A DNA stretch of 64,000 nucleotides from Pararcticibacter amylolyticus. Lineage in GTDB: Bacteria > Bacteroidota > Bacteroidia > Sphingobacteriales > Sphingobacteriaceae. The stretch spans positions 157,536 through 221,535 of the forward strand of contig NZ_QEAS01000007.1 in assembly GCF_003130405.1 (NCBI RefSeq). The letters run 5' to 3'. This document shows positions 32,519-42,758 of this stretch, one piece after another; the stretch's first letter is position 1, and the number at the start of each line of letters is the position of its first letter. The notes under the pieces were generated by a model, which saw only the letters and a program-made list of their open reading frames with translations, was not told the origin of the DNA and did not search any database. Made by a program: the position numbers and the translations under genes.

Positions 32519-34851
32519 TGCTCCTGTATCGCTTTTTGAAACATCGCCTTTTCATTCTCTTTGATATTGGTGCTATACTTATCAAGGTAAGCTTTCGCTG
32601 CGGGTTTATAAGTGTTCCAATCCTGCTGATTGTACGTATGAATGACCTTAGCCCTTAAATAGATTTCCTCACCCGGCGAACCGAAATCTTTGATCTTGCT
32701 TTCTACTTCGTTCCAATTCGGTTTTGCGTCCGGTGTTGGTACATATGGCTGGATGACATCTGTAAAGATGGTATTCATGGCTTTCACATAGGCCGTGCGG
32801 TCCGTCTTTGCCCGTGCCAATAATGAAGCAAACCCTTTATCGCTTACCTTTTTCGTCATACCGTCGATAAAAACAATGTCTTCCACACTGTAAGGCGCTT
32901 TAAGCGTGGCGAGGTAATCATTGCCAAATCGCGCCTTACCGGCCAGGTCATTGGTCTGTCCCGCCAGCATCGTTAACCGTTTCAGGAAAGCCGCGTCGTG
33001 TTTACCATTGATATATTGCTGAATAGCATCGGCATATACCTGTGCCGGTTCAGTCAGGTCAGCATCTTTCGCGGTAACAACCGGCACATTGGTATTGGCA
33101 TCCGGGTTCAGTTGGCTGTGAATTTTTCGTAATTCCGAAAATGGCACCTTGACCACTTCCCGGTCATAGGTCATCAGACCATTTTGCTCGCCTTCCACAT
33201 CAAAAGGCTGGGTATAAATCGAACCCGATAAGCCTTCCTTTTTCAGCAGTTGTAAATGCTGGTTCATAATTCGGTATTTCCCGGCTAGGGCCGCAGGTTT
33301 TTCCTGGATGTAGCCCCAAGCCGAACCGGTCAGCCACTGATGATCAGGGATAAAAACACCGATCCCGCCAAACTCACCCACCACCTGTGCTTTTCCGGGC
33401 TGCTTGATCGGCATCATCGGATCAGGATAAGCATGCACATCCGTCATATCCGCAGACACATATGTATTTGGTGAAGGAGAACGCAGTTGTTCATTCACAT
33501 ATAACAACTCACCTGTATGACCATTGACAATACGCGAAGGATCTGTTTTCTTTACCCATTCGGTTAGCCGCTGCTGATCGTACTGGCCCCATTTTTCGTT
33601 GAACAGTACCCAGCAAATAATACTCGGGTTGTTATGCAGTTGCACCAGCTCTTCCGCTGCCTGCTTTTCAAACGCAGGTTTGGCACCTTCCGGTAAGCCC
33701 TGGTTCGGGTTCACAAAGTCTTGCCATACGAGCATACCCAGCTTATCCGCATAATAATACCAGCGGGCGGGCTCGATCTTAATATGCTTGCGGATGGTGT
33801 TAAAACCCATCGCTTTGATTGCTTCGATATCAAATTTCAGGGCGGCATCGGTCGGGGCGGTGTATAACCCGTCCGGCCAGAAGCCTTGGTCTAAAGTACC
33901 GAGGTTGAAATAGGGCTGATTATTGAGGGCAATACGGTCAACACCCTGCTCATCTTTCGTGATCGAGATCTTACGCATACCAAAATAGCTTTTAACTTCA
34001 TCCGAACCTAGCTTCACGTTCAGATCATACAGGTAAGGGTCGCTAACACTCCATAGGCGCATGTTGGTTATCGGGATAACGATATTGCTGTTGGTTTTTC
34101 CTTCGACGGTCTTTCCGGCAGCGGTCAAAGTTACAGCGGCGTTTAAAAGTGAATGCACAACAATATTTACCACCTTTTCATCAATATCCGGTGTAATGGT
34201 TAGTCGCTCCACGTAAATGTCGGGTACGCGCTCCAGCCATACGGTCTGCCAGATACCCGAAGTGGGCGTGTAATAAATGCTCTGAGGGTTCAATACCTGT
34301 TTACCATGCGGTCCATAACCCTGATCACTCGGGTCCCAGACTTTTACGACGATCTCATTCTCGCCGTTTTTTAGTAATGAGGTGATATCATAGGTAAACT
34401 CTGTATAACCGCCCGTATGTTTCCCGGCTTCCTTACCATTAATCAGCACTGTGGCCTCAAAATCTACCGCGCCGAAATGGAGCAGGGTTTTGCCTTTGCC
34501 ATTGTAGGTAAATGTTCTCTTGTACCACAGGTTTTCGTTGGGATGCAGTACTTTCCTAACGCCGGATAGCGCCGACTCAATGGGGTAGGGTACTAAAATC
34601 TGGCCTTGAAAATTAGCAGGCTGTGCGACATCTTTTTTGGTAATGGCATAGTTCCACAGCCCATTCAAGTTTTGCCAGTCCTTTCGTTTCAGTTGCGGGC
34701 GCGGGTATTCCGGCAACGCATTAGCCGGGGCTACTTCCTTTGTCCAACGGGTTTGAATAGGCAGAGGTTGTACTTTATATTGCTGGGCCGTTGCTAATAA
34801 TGGCATTACCGGCAAAACGGTTATTATTATTCTCTTAATAAACTCTTTCAT
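32515..34851 (-). CDS. Glycoside hydrolase family 2 protein
   Basis: 778 residues with a signal peptide. The jelly-roll, Ig-like and TIM-barrel order of GH2 is visible: LWYKRTFTYNGKG and VDFEATVLINGKEAG (N-terminal), TPTSGIWQTVWLE, then VLFNEKWGQYD (acid/base Glu, about 418) and VVGEFGGIGV (nucleophile Glu, about 492). The C-terminal domain is extra helical. Probably beta-galactosidase or beta-glucuronidase-like. Exported, acting in the periplasm or at the surface. Confidence 0.85.
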   Translation of the reverse strand: MKEFIKRIIITVLPVMPLLATAQQYKVQPLPIQTRWTKEVAPANALPEYPRPQLKRKDWQNLNGLWNYAITKKDVAQPANFQGQILVPYPIESALSGVRKVLHPNENLWYKRTFTYNGKGKTLLHFGAVDFEATVLINGKEAGKHTGGYTEFTYDITSLLKNGENEIVVKVWDPSDQGYGPHGKQVLNPQSIYYTPTSGIWQTVWLERVPDIYVERLTITPDIDEKVVNIVVHSLLNAAVTLTAAGKTVEGKTNSNIVIPITNMRLWSVSDPYLYDLNVKLGSDEVKSYFGMRKISITKDEQGVDRIALNNQPYFNLGTLDQGFWPDGLYTAPTDAALKFDIEAIKAMGFNTIRKHIKIEPARWYYYADKLGMLVWQDFVNPNQGLPEGAKPAFEKQAAEELVQLHNNPSIICWVLFNEKWGQYDQQRLTEWVKKTDPSRIVNGHTGELLYVNEQLRSPSPNTYVSADMTDVHAYPDPMMPIKQPGKAQVVGEFGGIGVFIPDHQWLTGSAWGYIQEKPAALAGKYRIMNQHLQLLKKEGLSGSIYTQPFDVEGEQNGLMTYDREVVKVPFSELRKIHSQLNPDANTNVPVVTAKDADLTEPAQVYADAIQQYINGKHDAAFLKRLTMLAGQTNDLAGKARFGNDYLATLKAPYSVEDIVFIDGMTKKVSDKGFASLLARAKTDRTAYVKAMNTIFTDVIQPYVPTPDAKPNWNEVESKIKDFGSPGEEIYLRAKVIHTYNQQDWNTYKPAAKAYLDKYSTNIKENEKAMFQKAIQEH

Positions 34852-35181
34852 AACGTAATTTCATTTGTGAATTTTTAATCACCAGCAGATCCAATTCCAG
34901 TTTGTGCTAAAAGTTATATTTGCTGCCAGCCAGAATTGTTTACTGCGGCTTATTTTATCAGGATTGTCAAAACAACATTTAAAAGCTTCACAATAAATGG
35001 CGCGACATCCCAATAATCAGTTTCTTGATTTGCCCCCCGGTATGCCCTTTGGGGCGTTGGAATAATAACCAAGATGTCCCGAATTTCGCCTTGATAGCCG
35101 TTCATAGCTGTCCAATCTGTTGAACCATAGGGGGCTTGGCGAACACCATCAAAACTGTGCACTATTTAATATCAAATTAGT
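34852..35181. other. 330-bp gap with a doubtful 70-codon ORF
   Basis: Contains a leftward 70-codon frame (34950-35162, GTG start, containing PYGSTDWTAMNGYQGEIRD) that could be the relic of a larger secreted-protein gene. No start signal or family supports a gene. The rest is A+T-rich with no recognisable feature. Confidence 0.3.
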
Positions 35182-36084
35182 CTATTTATGCAGTTTCCGT
35201 TTTCTCAGGTAAGCAATCAGTTCATGTGGCCTGTCCGTCTGGATGATATTTACCCCTCTAGCAATCAGCCAGCCCCAGCTTTCTTCAAGCTTTCCTTCAA
35301 CAGATGCCACATCGTCGTTGTGCCCTCCACAGAGATTCGCCCATAAAGTATTCACCCAAATTCTGGAACCGCCTTTTTTGATGAATTCATTGCGTTTGAA
35401 TATGTCAATTGTATCATGTTCAAAGACTAGCTCAACCGCTGCAGGCTTCAGGTGTTTTTGGTAATCCAGGATCATCTGCTTATTGCCGCCATAGTCAGTT
35501 TCTACAACGGGCATGAACGTAATCGAATCCAATATGCTTCCATACATGGCGTGTAGTATCGAATAATGTTCGTCGCTCTTGAACAAAGCCTGTGATAATG
35601 TTCCTGTTTTCTTCAGCACAGCAAATGCCTCTTTGTAGAAAGGCGTGCTATGGTCCAGGTTCACCAGCACTTTACCTTTAGTGAGTAACATGACGTCTTC
35701 AAGTGTTGGGATACGTTGTGATGTAGGCGCGCCCAATCCATCCCGAAGGTTTAGCCGTTTTAATTCGGCAAGCGTAAAATCTGAGGGCTTGCCCTTACCT
35801 GTTGTCGACCGGTTTAGCGTCTGATCGTGCAGGATCACCAACACACTGTCTTTCGACATTTTCAGATCAAGTTCGACAATATCCACACCTTCCGCGATTG
35901 CGAGTTTGTAGGCTTGAAGTGAGTTCTCAGGTGCATTCCGCCAGTCGCCACGGTGAGCGGCGACCATTACCTGTTTATCATTCGGTTCATACAGTTGTTG
36001 GATTAGTTTGGCAACCTGTCCAAAGCTGGTCTGGGAATAACCAAATAGTAACATTCCGCAAAACCCATATTTCATCTTTTTCAT
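35182..36084 (-). CDS. Secreted glycerophosphodiester phosphodiesterase-family protein
   Basis: 300 residues with a signal peptide. GDPD motifs: AHRGDWRNAPENS near 43, VELDLKMSKDSVLVILHDQTLNRSTTGKG near 73-100, with the catalytic His of LHDQ. A C-terminal QTDRPHELIAYLRK motif also fits. In a carbohydrate locus it may cleave phosphodiester-linked or glycerol-decorated substrates. Located 15 bp downstream of the GH78 gene. Confidence 0.85.
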   Translation of the reverse strand: MKKMKYGFCGMLLFGYSQTSFGQVAKLIQQLYEPNDKQVMVAAHRGDWRNAPENSLQAYKLAIAEGVDIVELDLKMSKDSVLVILHDQTLNRSTTGKGKPSDFTLAELKRLNLRDGLGAPTSQRIPTLEDVMLLTKGKVLVNLDHSTPFYKEAFAVLKKTGTLSQALFKSDEHYSILHAMYGSILDSITFMPVVETDYGGNKQMILDYQKHLKPAAVELVFEHDTIDIFKRNEFIKKGGSRIWVNTLWANLCGGHNDDVASVEGKLEESWGWLIARGVNIIQTDRPHELIAYLRKRKLHK

Positions 36085-36098
36085 AAAAAACTATTCAT

Positions 36099-38360
36099 CT
36101 ATTTTATCCAGTGGTGTTTACCAGGTTTTACGTAGAGCGGCTGTTTCGAACCCGGCAAAAAGACCTCAGCGGTACAGCCCTCAGGAATCTCCACATCCAG
36201 TAAAAACTGATCACCTTTTATCTTCCAGCTTACACTGATCTTTCCCTGCACGCTGTCATAACTCGCCTTACACCAAGTCAATCCGCCACCGGGATGAGGC
36301 CTGATCCGTATTTTTTTATAGCCTATTTCTCCAGGCGCATTGTCTATCCCCGCCATCACCCGGTACATCCAATCACCGATTGCGCCGTAGGCATAATGAT
36401 TGAAGCTGTTCATTTCTGGGTTCTGCAGACTGCCATCCGGACGGATCCCGTCCCAACGCTCCCAAATTGTCGTGGCTCCCTTGGTGACCGGGTACAGCCA
36501 GCCCGGATACGTCTTCTGCAACAGCAGGCGGTAGGCGACATCGGAGTAACCGAATCTAGAAAGCACATGGCAGATGTAGGGGGTACCGATAAAGCCAGTA
36601 GTAATATGGTCATTATAAAACCGAATGTTGTCAACTAGCCGTTTGGCTGCGCCTGCACGCATATTTTCAGGTAATAGGTCAAACTGCAAAGCCAGCGTAT
36701 ATGCGGTCTGCGTATTGGATGAGACCATGCCCCAAGGCGTCACATACTCAGCGCAAAAAGCTGCTTTGATTTTATTCAGCAATTCTGAGTAGATCCTGAT
36801 GTCATCCGTTTTGCCAAGTACTTTCGCGGATTTCAGTAATAGTTCAGTCGAATGGGCATAAAAGGCCTGGGCTATCAGGTACATATCGGTATGAGCGGTG
36901 TATTCCCGGTTGGTCGTCGAGCGGTAGCTCAGCCAGTCGCCATAATGGATGCCTGTATTCCAAAGATCGTCCTTTGCCTGGCTGTGCATATATCCCACAA
37001 AGGCCTTCATCGAAGGATACTGCCGGGCAAGCAATTCCCTGTCTCCATATACTTCATACATAGTCCATGGAATAATGGTAGCCGCATCGCCCCAGCCAGC
37101 TGATCCTTTTAGTTCCGGGACTACATCCGGGACCACGTGCGGTATCATCCCGCTGGGCAGCTGGTCTGCGGCCAGGTCATTCAGCCATTTGGAAAAAAAT
37201 GTCCTGACGTCAAAGTTAAAGCTGGCCGTACGGCAAAAAGCCTGCGCATCACCTGTCCAGCCCAGCTTTTCATCGCGCTGGGGGCAATCCGTCGGCACAT
37301 CCATGAAATTGCTCTTTTGTCCCCAGACGATGTTGTGGTGAAGCTGATTGAGCAGCGAATCGGAGCATTCAAAACTACCAGTGGGTTTCATACCAGCATA
37401 AACCGCTACTGCGGTAAAGTCCGACGGGTTTAGCCTACCTCGAACACCGCTTACTCTCACGTACCTGAAACCGAAGTAGGTAAAATGAGGTTCAAAGTGT
37501 TCTTCTGCTTCACCGGATAGTATGCCTTTATAAATAGTCTTTGCGGATCGCATGTTATCCATATAGAAGTTTCCTTTCGGATCCAGCACCTCACCGTGGC
37601 CTAAGCTTATGGTATCTCCTTTTAGTCCATGCGCCTTAAACATTACCCAGCCTGCTAGGTTCTGTCCGAAGTCCAGCACCTCTTCGCCTCTTGGGGTAAT
37701 GATGAGCTTCGGGGTAAAGGTTTCATGTTTGCACACCGGCACTCCTTCATTCAACACCAGGTTCCCAAAACCATACTCTGCAACTCTAACCGGCCTGTCA
37801 AAATCCGGGTTCTTAGTCGCATCATAGGTTTCCCCGTTCATGATCTCTGCAGCACGGACAGGGCCTTCACTACATTTCCAGCTTTCATCTGAAACAATAG
37901 TTGCCTTTCGGCCATCGGTATATACGACCTCGAGCTGACAAAGTAAGGCCAATGTGCTACCAAAGAAATTTTTATTGCCCATCCAATCGATCTGTCCGCG
38001 GTACCAACCGCTTGCAAGGGTGACCGTCAAATGATTATCTTTCTGTCGTAGTAGGTGAGTTACGTCATAGTTTTGGTATTGCAGTCGTTTTTGATATGCG
38101 GTAAAGCCTGGTGTAAAATAGTCATCGCCAACTCTGTTGTCATTCATCGAAGCGTCATATAGACCATGCGCAGTAATCAGCAGGCTCGCCGATTTTATTT
38201 CCCCTTTTAAACTGAACACTTTACTAAAATACTGGGCAGGACGATTAACCGTATCTTCATTATAACCAACCTGGAGCCATCTTGCTTTCCAGTGAATTGA
38301 TTGAGCATGTGTGGCTGAGCATAAAAGCACTAGCCACAGTGATATTATCCAGGATTTCAT
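36099..38360 (-). CDS. GH78 alpha-L-rhamnosidase
   Basis: 753 residues with a signal peptide (MKSWIISLWLVLLCSATHAQ). Family motifs are visible: the N-terminal RhaB-type beta domains (YDVTHLLRQKDNHLTVTLASGWYRG), the catalytic region DVPTDCPQRDEKLGWTGDAQAF near residue 355 with its acid residue in the DE..GWTGD motif, and the (alpha/alpha)6 barrel with YGDWLSY. It removes terminal alpha-L-rhamnose from plant or microbial glycans. Confidence 0.9.
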   Translation of the reverse strand: MKSWIISLWLVLLCSATHAQSIHWKARWLQVGYNEDTVNRPAQYFSKVFSLKGEIKSASLLITAHGLYDASMNDNRVGDDYFTPGFTAYQKRLQYQNYDVTHLLRQKDNHLTVTLASGWYRGQIDWMGNKNFFGSTLALLCQLEVVYTDGRKATIVSDESWKCSEGPVRAAEIMNGETYDATKNPDFDRPVRVAEYGFGNLVLNEGVPVCKHETFTPKLIITPRGEEVLDFGQNLAGWVMFKAHGLKGDTISLGHGEVLDPKGNFYMDNMRSAKTIYKGILSGEAEEHFEPHFTYFGFRYVRVSGVRGRLNPSDFTAVAVYAGMKPTGSFECSDSLLNQLHHNIVWGQKSNFMDVPTDCPQRDEKLGWTGDAQAFCRTASFNFDVRTFFSKWLNDLAADQLPSGMIPHVVPDVVPELKGSAGWGDAATIIPWTMYEVYGDRELLARQYPSMKAFVGYMHSQAKDDLWNTGIHYGDWLSYRSTTNREYTAHTDMYLIAQAFYAHSTELLLKSAKVLGKTDDIRIYSELLNKIKAAFCAEYVTPWGMVSSNTQTAYTLALQFDLLPENMRAGAAKRLVDNIRFYNDHITTGFIGTPYICHVLSRFGYSDVAYRLLLQKTYPGWLYPVTKGATTIWERWDGIRPDGSLQNPEMNSFNHYAYGAIGDWMYRVMAGIDNAPGEIGYKKIRIRPHPGGGLTWCKASYDSVQGKISVSWKIKGDQFLLDVEIPEGCTAEVFLPGSKQPLYVKPGKHHWIK

Positions 38361-38463
38361 TTGTATTTGGATTGTGTTTATTAATAAATTAGTAGAGGTA
38401 TTTTACATTTTATAGGTAATGAGATTATGCATTGAGTGTACGCTCTGAATTTGATTTTTTAAA

Positions 38464-39897
38464 TCAATTCGACAACTTCCAATCTTTTGGATAGGTTACC
38501 TCGTTCTCATTTAATTTTTCGCCGTTCTTCATCTTTTCAATTTTCTTCAAAAACCCACCGCAGCCCCTATTTGCTTCATGTCCATTTTCCAAATTTTCTC
38601 TTCTAATCATTTCTAATGCAGTATTTTCAATAGCTATCGCTTTGTGTCTGTATCCAAGTTTGTAAAGTAATGCGGCTTTAGTATCAAGTAATGTTGCTTT
38701 ATCCTCTGAATTAACCTCTTTCTTTTCCATCAATTTAATAATTGCCTTATCCATCCAAGTAACTGCCAGCTTTAATGATGTGGGCTCTATAACGTGATTG
38801 AAATATGTAAACCAGCACAGGTTATTCACGCCATATATAAGAACGTCAGCGGTATTTTCAATGAGATATGTTTCAACTAAGCGATTGTAATATGCATCCC
38901 GCTTTTTTATGTTACCTACCCGCCCGTAAAAAGACAAATCTGGCCCTGTCAGTCCCCTGTTTAAGCCCCATAGTCGATATTCATCCACAATTTTATCAGC
39001 ATCTAGTTCCGGATATTTACTTCGAATCATCTTAGCCAATTGCACCCAATCAGGTCCTTTTTTAAGTGGCTTCCCATCTTTCCATAACCTGTCCTCTAAT
39101 TCTTCCCTTTTGACTACCGCAACAATAAGAATCTGTGCCCAACCAGCAGATCTTTCCAAAAGACTGTCTGTTTTGTCCACGCCGTATTCCCTTATTGCCT
39201 TGAAAATGGCATCGGATGATTTGACAGCAGGTCTGGCGTATGTGAAGGCAATATCAAAGTTTTCTTTTGTTAGAATGATTGATTTTTCCTTTTGTAAGTT
39301 GAGATAATGATCAAAATAATCCCTGGTCATCTTAACCACAAGTTCGTTGTCCTGTAACACAGTATAAACAATCTTGATGAGTTCAGGTAATCGCAAATAG
39401 TCCTTATTCCCCATCTGGTAGGCAAAAAGCTGATCCCGGAAATGCATAACTTCGGGTTTAGTAGCGAACTTCACCATATTCAGGAACTTGTCTGCTCCTG
39501 CGTATCCATAACTTCTGTAAAGTAGCTCTCCATCAGGGGAGAGAATAACCTGTGCTGGCAAAACGCTTAAGCTATACTTTTTATTGATCATTTCAGCGTC
39601 CTTGTACCAATTTCTGATAAACTGACCGTCCTTATCTGTCTGATCAACTTGAACCTTAACCGAAATAAAATTTGGATTCATGAACTTACCAACTTCGGAA
39701 TTGGCAAAGACATGTTCCTCCATTAGCTTACAAGGTGTACACCAAGTAGCGTAACCATCAATAAAGATAAACTTGTCGGTTTCTTTGGCATCCTTTAAAA
39801 CGTCTGCCCAATTTGTGGCTTTTGAAAACTGTAGCTGTTGAGCTGTAGAAAACGTAACATTTGCCAGGAATATGGCTATTAATGCAATTAATTTCAT
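38464..39897 (-). CDS. Exported thioredoxin-domain protein
   Basis: 477 residues with a signal peptide. The N-terminal thioredoxin fold has GYATWCTPCKLMEEHVF (CxxC about residues 53-56) followed by ASPDGELLYR-type strands. The C-terminal 300 residues are a helical repeat of unknown function. It resembles the TlpA/thioredoxin proteins that accompany SusCD and S9 peptidase genes in Bacteroidetes. Located 30 bp after the S9 peptidase gene. Confidence 0.75.
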   Translation of the reverse strand: MKLIALIAIFLANVTFSTAQQLQFSKATNWADVLKDAKETDKFIFIDGYATWCTPCKLMEEHVFANSEVGKFMNPNFISVKVQVDQTDKDGQFIRNWYKDAEMINKKYSLSVLPAQVILSPDGELLYRSYGYAGADKFLNMVKFATKPEVMHFRDQLFAYQMGNKDYLRLPELIKIVYTVLQDNELVVKMTRDYFDHYLNLQKEKSIILTKENFDIAFTYARPAVKSSDAIFKAIREYGVDKTDSLLERSAGWAQILIVAVVKREELEDRLWKDGKPLKKGPDWVQLAKMIRSKYPELDADKIVDEYRLWGLNRGLTGPDLSFYGRVGNIKKRDAYYNRLVETYLIENTADVLIYGVNNLCWFTYFNHVIEPTSLKLAVTWMDKAIIKLMEKKEVNSEDKATLLDTKAALLYKLGYRHKAIAIENTALEMIRRENLENGHEANRGCGGFLKKIEKMKNGEKLNENEVTYPKDWKLSN

Positions 39898-39927
39898 ATA
39901 ATTTCCTTTTACGAGTTTATGAATGGA

Positions 39928-42696
39928 TTAATGTTTCAGGAGATTGCTGCTCTGAGGAGTTTGAACCTTTGAATCAAATTCGTAGCCAGAGGTCACACCG
40001 CGGTCATTGCCCCCCATTACCTTCGTCATCCATATAGGGGCAGGAGAACCTTTAAGATAGTGATCAAAAAATTGCTTCATCCTCAGATAAAAATCTTTTT
40101 GATCATTCAAATCTCCGACCCCATGACTATCTTCTTGATATTGAAGCATCCACGCTAGTTTTCCTTCTCTTCTCAGCGAAACAAACCATTCTATTCCCTG
40201 TTGAACATTAACGTTTCCATCATGCAGTGTATTGATAATTAAAATAGGTGTAGTGACACGTTTTGTGTAAGTAATAGGTGAGTTTCTAAGATAGCGCTCA
40301 GGATCAGTTCCAAGGCTCATCCCTATGCCAGGCTGACGCAATTCAAGATGATCTCCACCTGTACCTGGAATTGCGGAAAATTTACTAATTAGGTCCGAAG
40401 CTCCTGAAACGCTAACCAAAGCTTTGAATTTCTTACTCAATGCCGCCAAGCAGTTTGTAGCATATCCACCATAGCTTCCTCCTGCGGCACCAAATCTATT
40501 TCTATCTATATAAGTTCTTTTTGCCAATTCATCTGCGGCACCTTCGACTGAGTTTACAATTGCCTGGGCTGGCTCTCCAATTTTATTTTGCTTAATATCT
40601 GTTTGGCAGATAATGTACCCCGCAGAGAGCATCATTGGAAAGTTAAAATACATTCCGTGATCTGTATATCCCGGATATTTGAAAACATGGAGATGATCAC
40701 CCATTCCTGCTTGGTAATAATTAAACAATACAGGATATTTTTTATTCTTATCAAGATTTCCGGGCTTATACAGTACCGCTTCGCATTTAAATCCGTCTTT
40801 GGTCGTAAAAGTAAATAACTCGGTATTAAACCATTGATATTCCTTTTCAAAGGAGACATTGCTGAAGTTTCTAAATGTCTTAAAATCACTTGTGGTGAAA
40901 AAATTGGGCGATTCCAATTCCGACTGTCTTGGAACAAGCCATATATTAGCATATTTTGCCTTCATTGGTGCTGCCCAGTTACCAATATCTTTACCTGGCG
41001 CATAGTATGCATAAGGTCCCATTGTCAACTTTTTAAGACTTGAAGGCTGGCCAATAGTTAGAGTATAAAAGCCGTTTTCCTTTGTATTCTGGTTGAACGC
41101 TGAAATGATCAACTGATCCTTTTTGCCAATCAAAAGTTCTGGCCCATTTGAAATAAACCGGAAGCAGATTTTATTGTTTCTTCCGGCTCCGCCCGTAAGG
41201 TTGATCGGCGCAATGATACCTGCAGGATCTAACTGCCAAATATCGTAACGGTCATAAACAATTAGTGCTCTTCCGTCCCGGCTCCAATTATAAAATTCAA
41301 GTCCCTTACTTTTTGCGTTCATCGGAATTAAATAATCAATATCTGGAACTGGGATATTTATTACATTAGTGAGATTATGAGAGGCTTTCTTTTGATTATC
41401 GTAACAAACAAGATCTCCACCTCTGTCACTTTGACCTATAACAAATTTCCCATCAGGGGACATTTTACTCCACAGCACATTATTCAAAATCACTTTCTTT
41501 CTATCTTCCAAAGACAGAATGAAGTCCTGATGTTCTCCCATTTTATTCCAAAAATATTCAGTATCGGACCCCTCAATATGGTCAATCAAAGCAAATCTTC
41601 CATCATAAGACAAATTCTTCAGTTTATCTTTCTCATGCTCTATCCTGATTGTCAGATTATTTTTGGAATCATACAGTGCAGCATATGATTTTTCAGCTCT
41701 TACAGCCTCATCAGTAGCGCTATATGCATAAGGATTCTGATAGCTAAAAACTTTGACCTGATTGACGGACGAGTCAATTTGCTTCATTGGTTCAGCCAAC
41801 CTAATTAGCAACTTGCCGTTCTCAGTAAAACGAACAACATCTTTTAACGAAAGGTCTGAAAGTTGGTTATTAATTTTCCCATTCAGTTCAATTATATTAT
41901 TATCATGGAAATTATATAAAAACCAGTTGTTATCAACATCAGAAAACGCAAACCGATCACCTTTACTACAAAGGATGACCTTTTCAATTTTTCGTGTAGA
42001 ATTATATAGTGTTTCTTTTCTTTTGCTCATAACATCAAAAAGGATTATTCCAGATCCAATGCTAGATTGCTGAACCATATAAATTTTATTGTTCAATTGA
42101 TCGCTCACGAAAGAGTAAATGTTACTAAACGACATTTCTCTGCTCAAATTAAGGTCACGAAAGAAAAGTCCGCCATTCTTCAACGTATATAATATGTAGG
42201 GCTTACCATTCAGACTCCATAACTCATATTGTTTTACGTCGCTAATACTATGAAACTGCTCAGTTCCTAATGCTTGAATATTTAGTTTTCCATTCTCATG
42301 CATGCAAATTGCAAATCTGGAATCGCTGGAAAATTCAAGACGACTTAACTCCGAAAACTCCATTTTCCAATTTCCATCTACAGCTTTTATGGTTGAATTG
42401 AAGGGATAGTACTGGCCTACAAGTGTAGTATGGAATGCAGCATATTTTCCGTCATCACTGATAACGCCGCCAACAACTTGTTTCCATTTTTTTATTGCAT
42501 CGGGATCTAGTTGACGTAAACCCCGCTCCTGTCCCTTAGAAATGAGAGAGGAAAGAGCAATAAGAAACGATATTTTAATGAAGTGTCTCCAAAAAATTAG
42601 AGAGGCAGACATATAAGAAAACATTAAGTGATCTAATTTTCTATAAAGCTGAGGCCAATGGCGTTCCCAGCCATCCTTATTATGGATAATTTGCAT
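39928..42696 (-). CDS. S9-family prolyl oligopeptidase-like peptidase
   Basis: 922 residues. The C-terminal alpha/beta-hydrolase domain has the nucleophile in GAAGGSYGGYATN, the acid near NTLHDGNVNVQQG and the His in EDSHGVGD; the N-terminal part is beta-propeller-like. The start is uncertain: codon 29 (42612) would give a cleaner signal peptide (MSASLIFWRHFIKISFLIAL). Periplasmic or surface peptidase. Proximity to SusCD suggests that the locus also uses peptides or glycoproteins. Confidence 0.85.
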   Translation of the reverse strand: MQIIHNKDGWERHWPQLYRKLDHLMFSYMSASLIFWRHFIKISFLIALSSLISKGQERGLRQLDPDAIKKWKQVVGGVISDDGKYAAFHTTLVGQYYPFNSTIKAVDGNWKMEFSELSRLEFSSDSRFAICMHENGKLNIQALGTEQFHSISDVKQYELWSLNGKPYILYTLKNGGLFFRDLNLSREMSFSNIYSFVSDQLNNKIYMVQQSSIGSGIILFDVMSKRKETLYNSTRKIEKVILCSKGDRFAFSDVDNNWFLYNFHDNNIIELNGKINNQLSDLSLKDVVRFTENGKLLIRLAEPMKQIDSSVNQVKVFSYQNPYAYSATDEAVRAEKSYAALYDSKNNLTIRIEHEKDKLKNLSYDGRFALIDHIEGSDTEYFWNKMGEHQDFILSLEDRKKVILNNVLWSKMSPDGKFVIGQSDRGGDLVCYDNQKKASHNLTNVINIPVPDIDYLIPMNAKSKGLEFYNWSRDGRALIVYDRYDIWQLDPAGIIAPINLTGGAGRNNKICFRFISNGPELLIGKKDQLIISAFNQNTKENGFYTLTIGQPSSLKKLTMGPYAYYAPGKDIGNWAAPMKAKYANIWLVPRQSELESPNFFTTSDFKTFRNFSNVSFEKEYQWFNTELFTFTTKDGFKCEAVLYKPGNLDKNKKYPVLFNYYQAGMGDHLHVFKYPGYTDHGMYFNFPMMLSAGYIICQTDIKQNKIGEPAQAIVNSVEGAADELAKRTYIDRNRFGAAGGSYGGYATNCLAALSKKFKALVSVSGASDLISKFSAIPGTGGDHLELRQPGIGMSLGTDPERYLRNSPITYTKRVTTPILIINTLHDGNVNVQQGIEWFVSLRREGKLAWMLQYQEDSHGVGDLNDQKDFYLRMKQFFDHYLKGSPAPIWMTKVMGGNDRGVTSGYEFDSKVQTPQSSNLLKH

Positions 42697-42758
42697 ATTA
42701 TCTATCTGAAAGTTCTATTATCTCTCCAGATCAAATACAATCTGGAGAGAAGTAATAA

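Noticed and set aside
34950-35162. 70-codon leftward ORF between GH2 and GDPD genes
   Set aside because: GTG start directly after a stop, no family; kept only as a possible relic in the gap entry.
38380-38400. TTAGTAGAGG as a further dyad copy
   Set aside because: Matches only the core, lacks arms and correct spacing; likely chance, as is the similar word near 12855.
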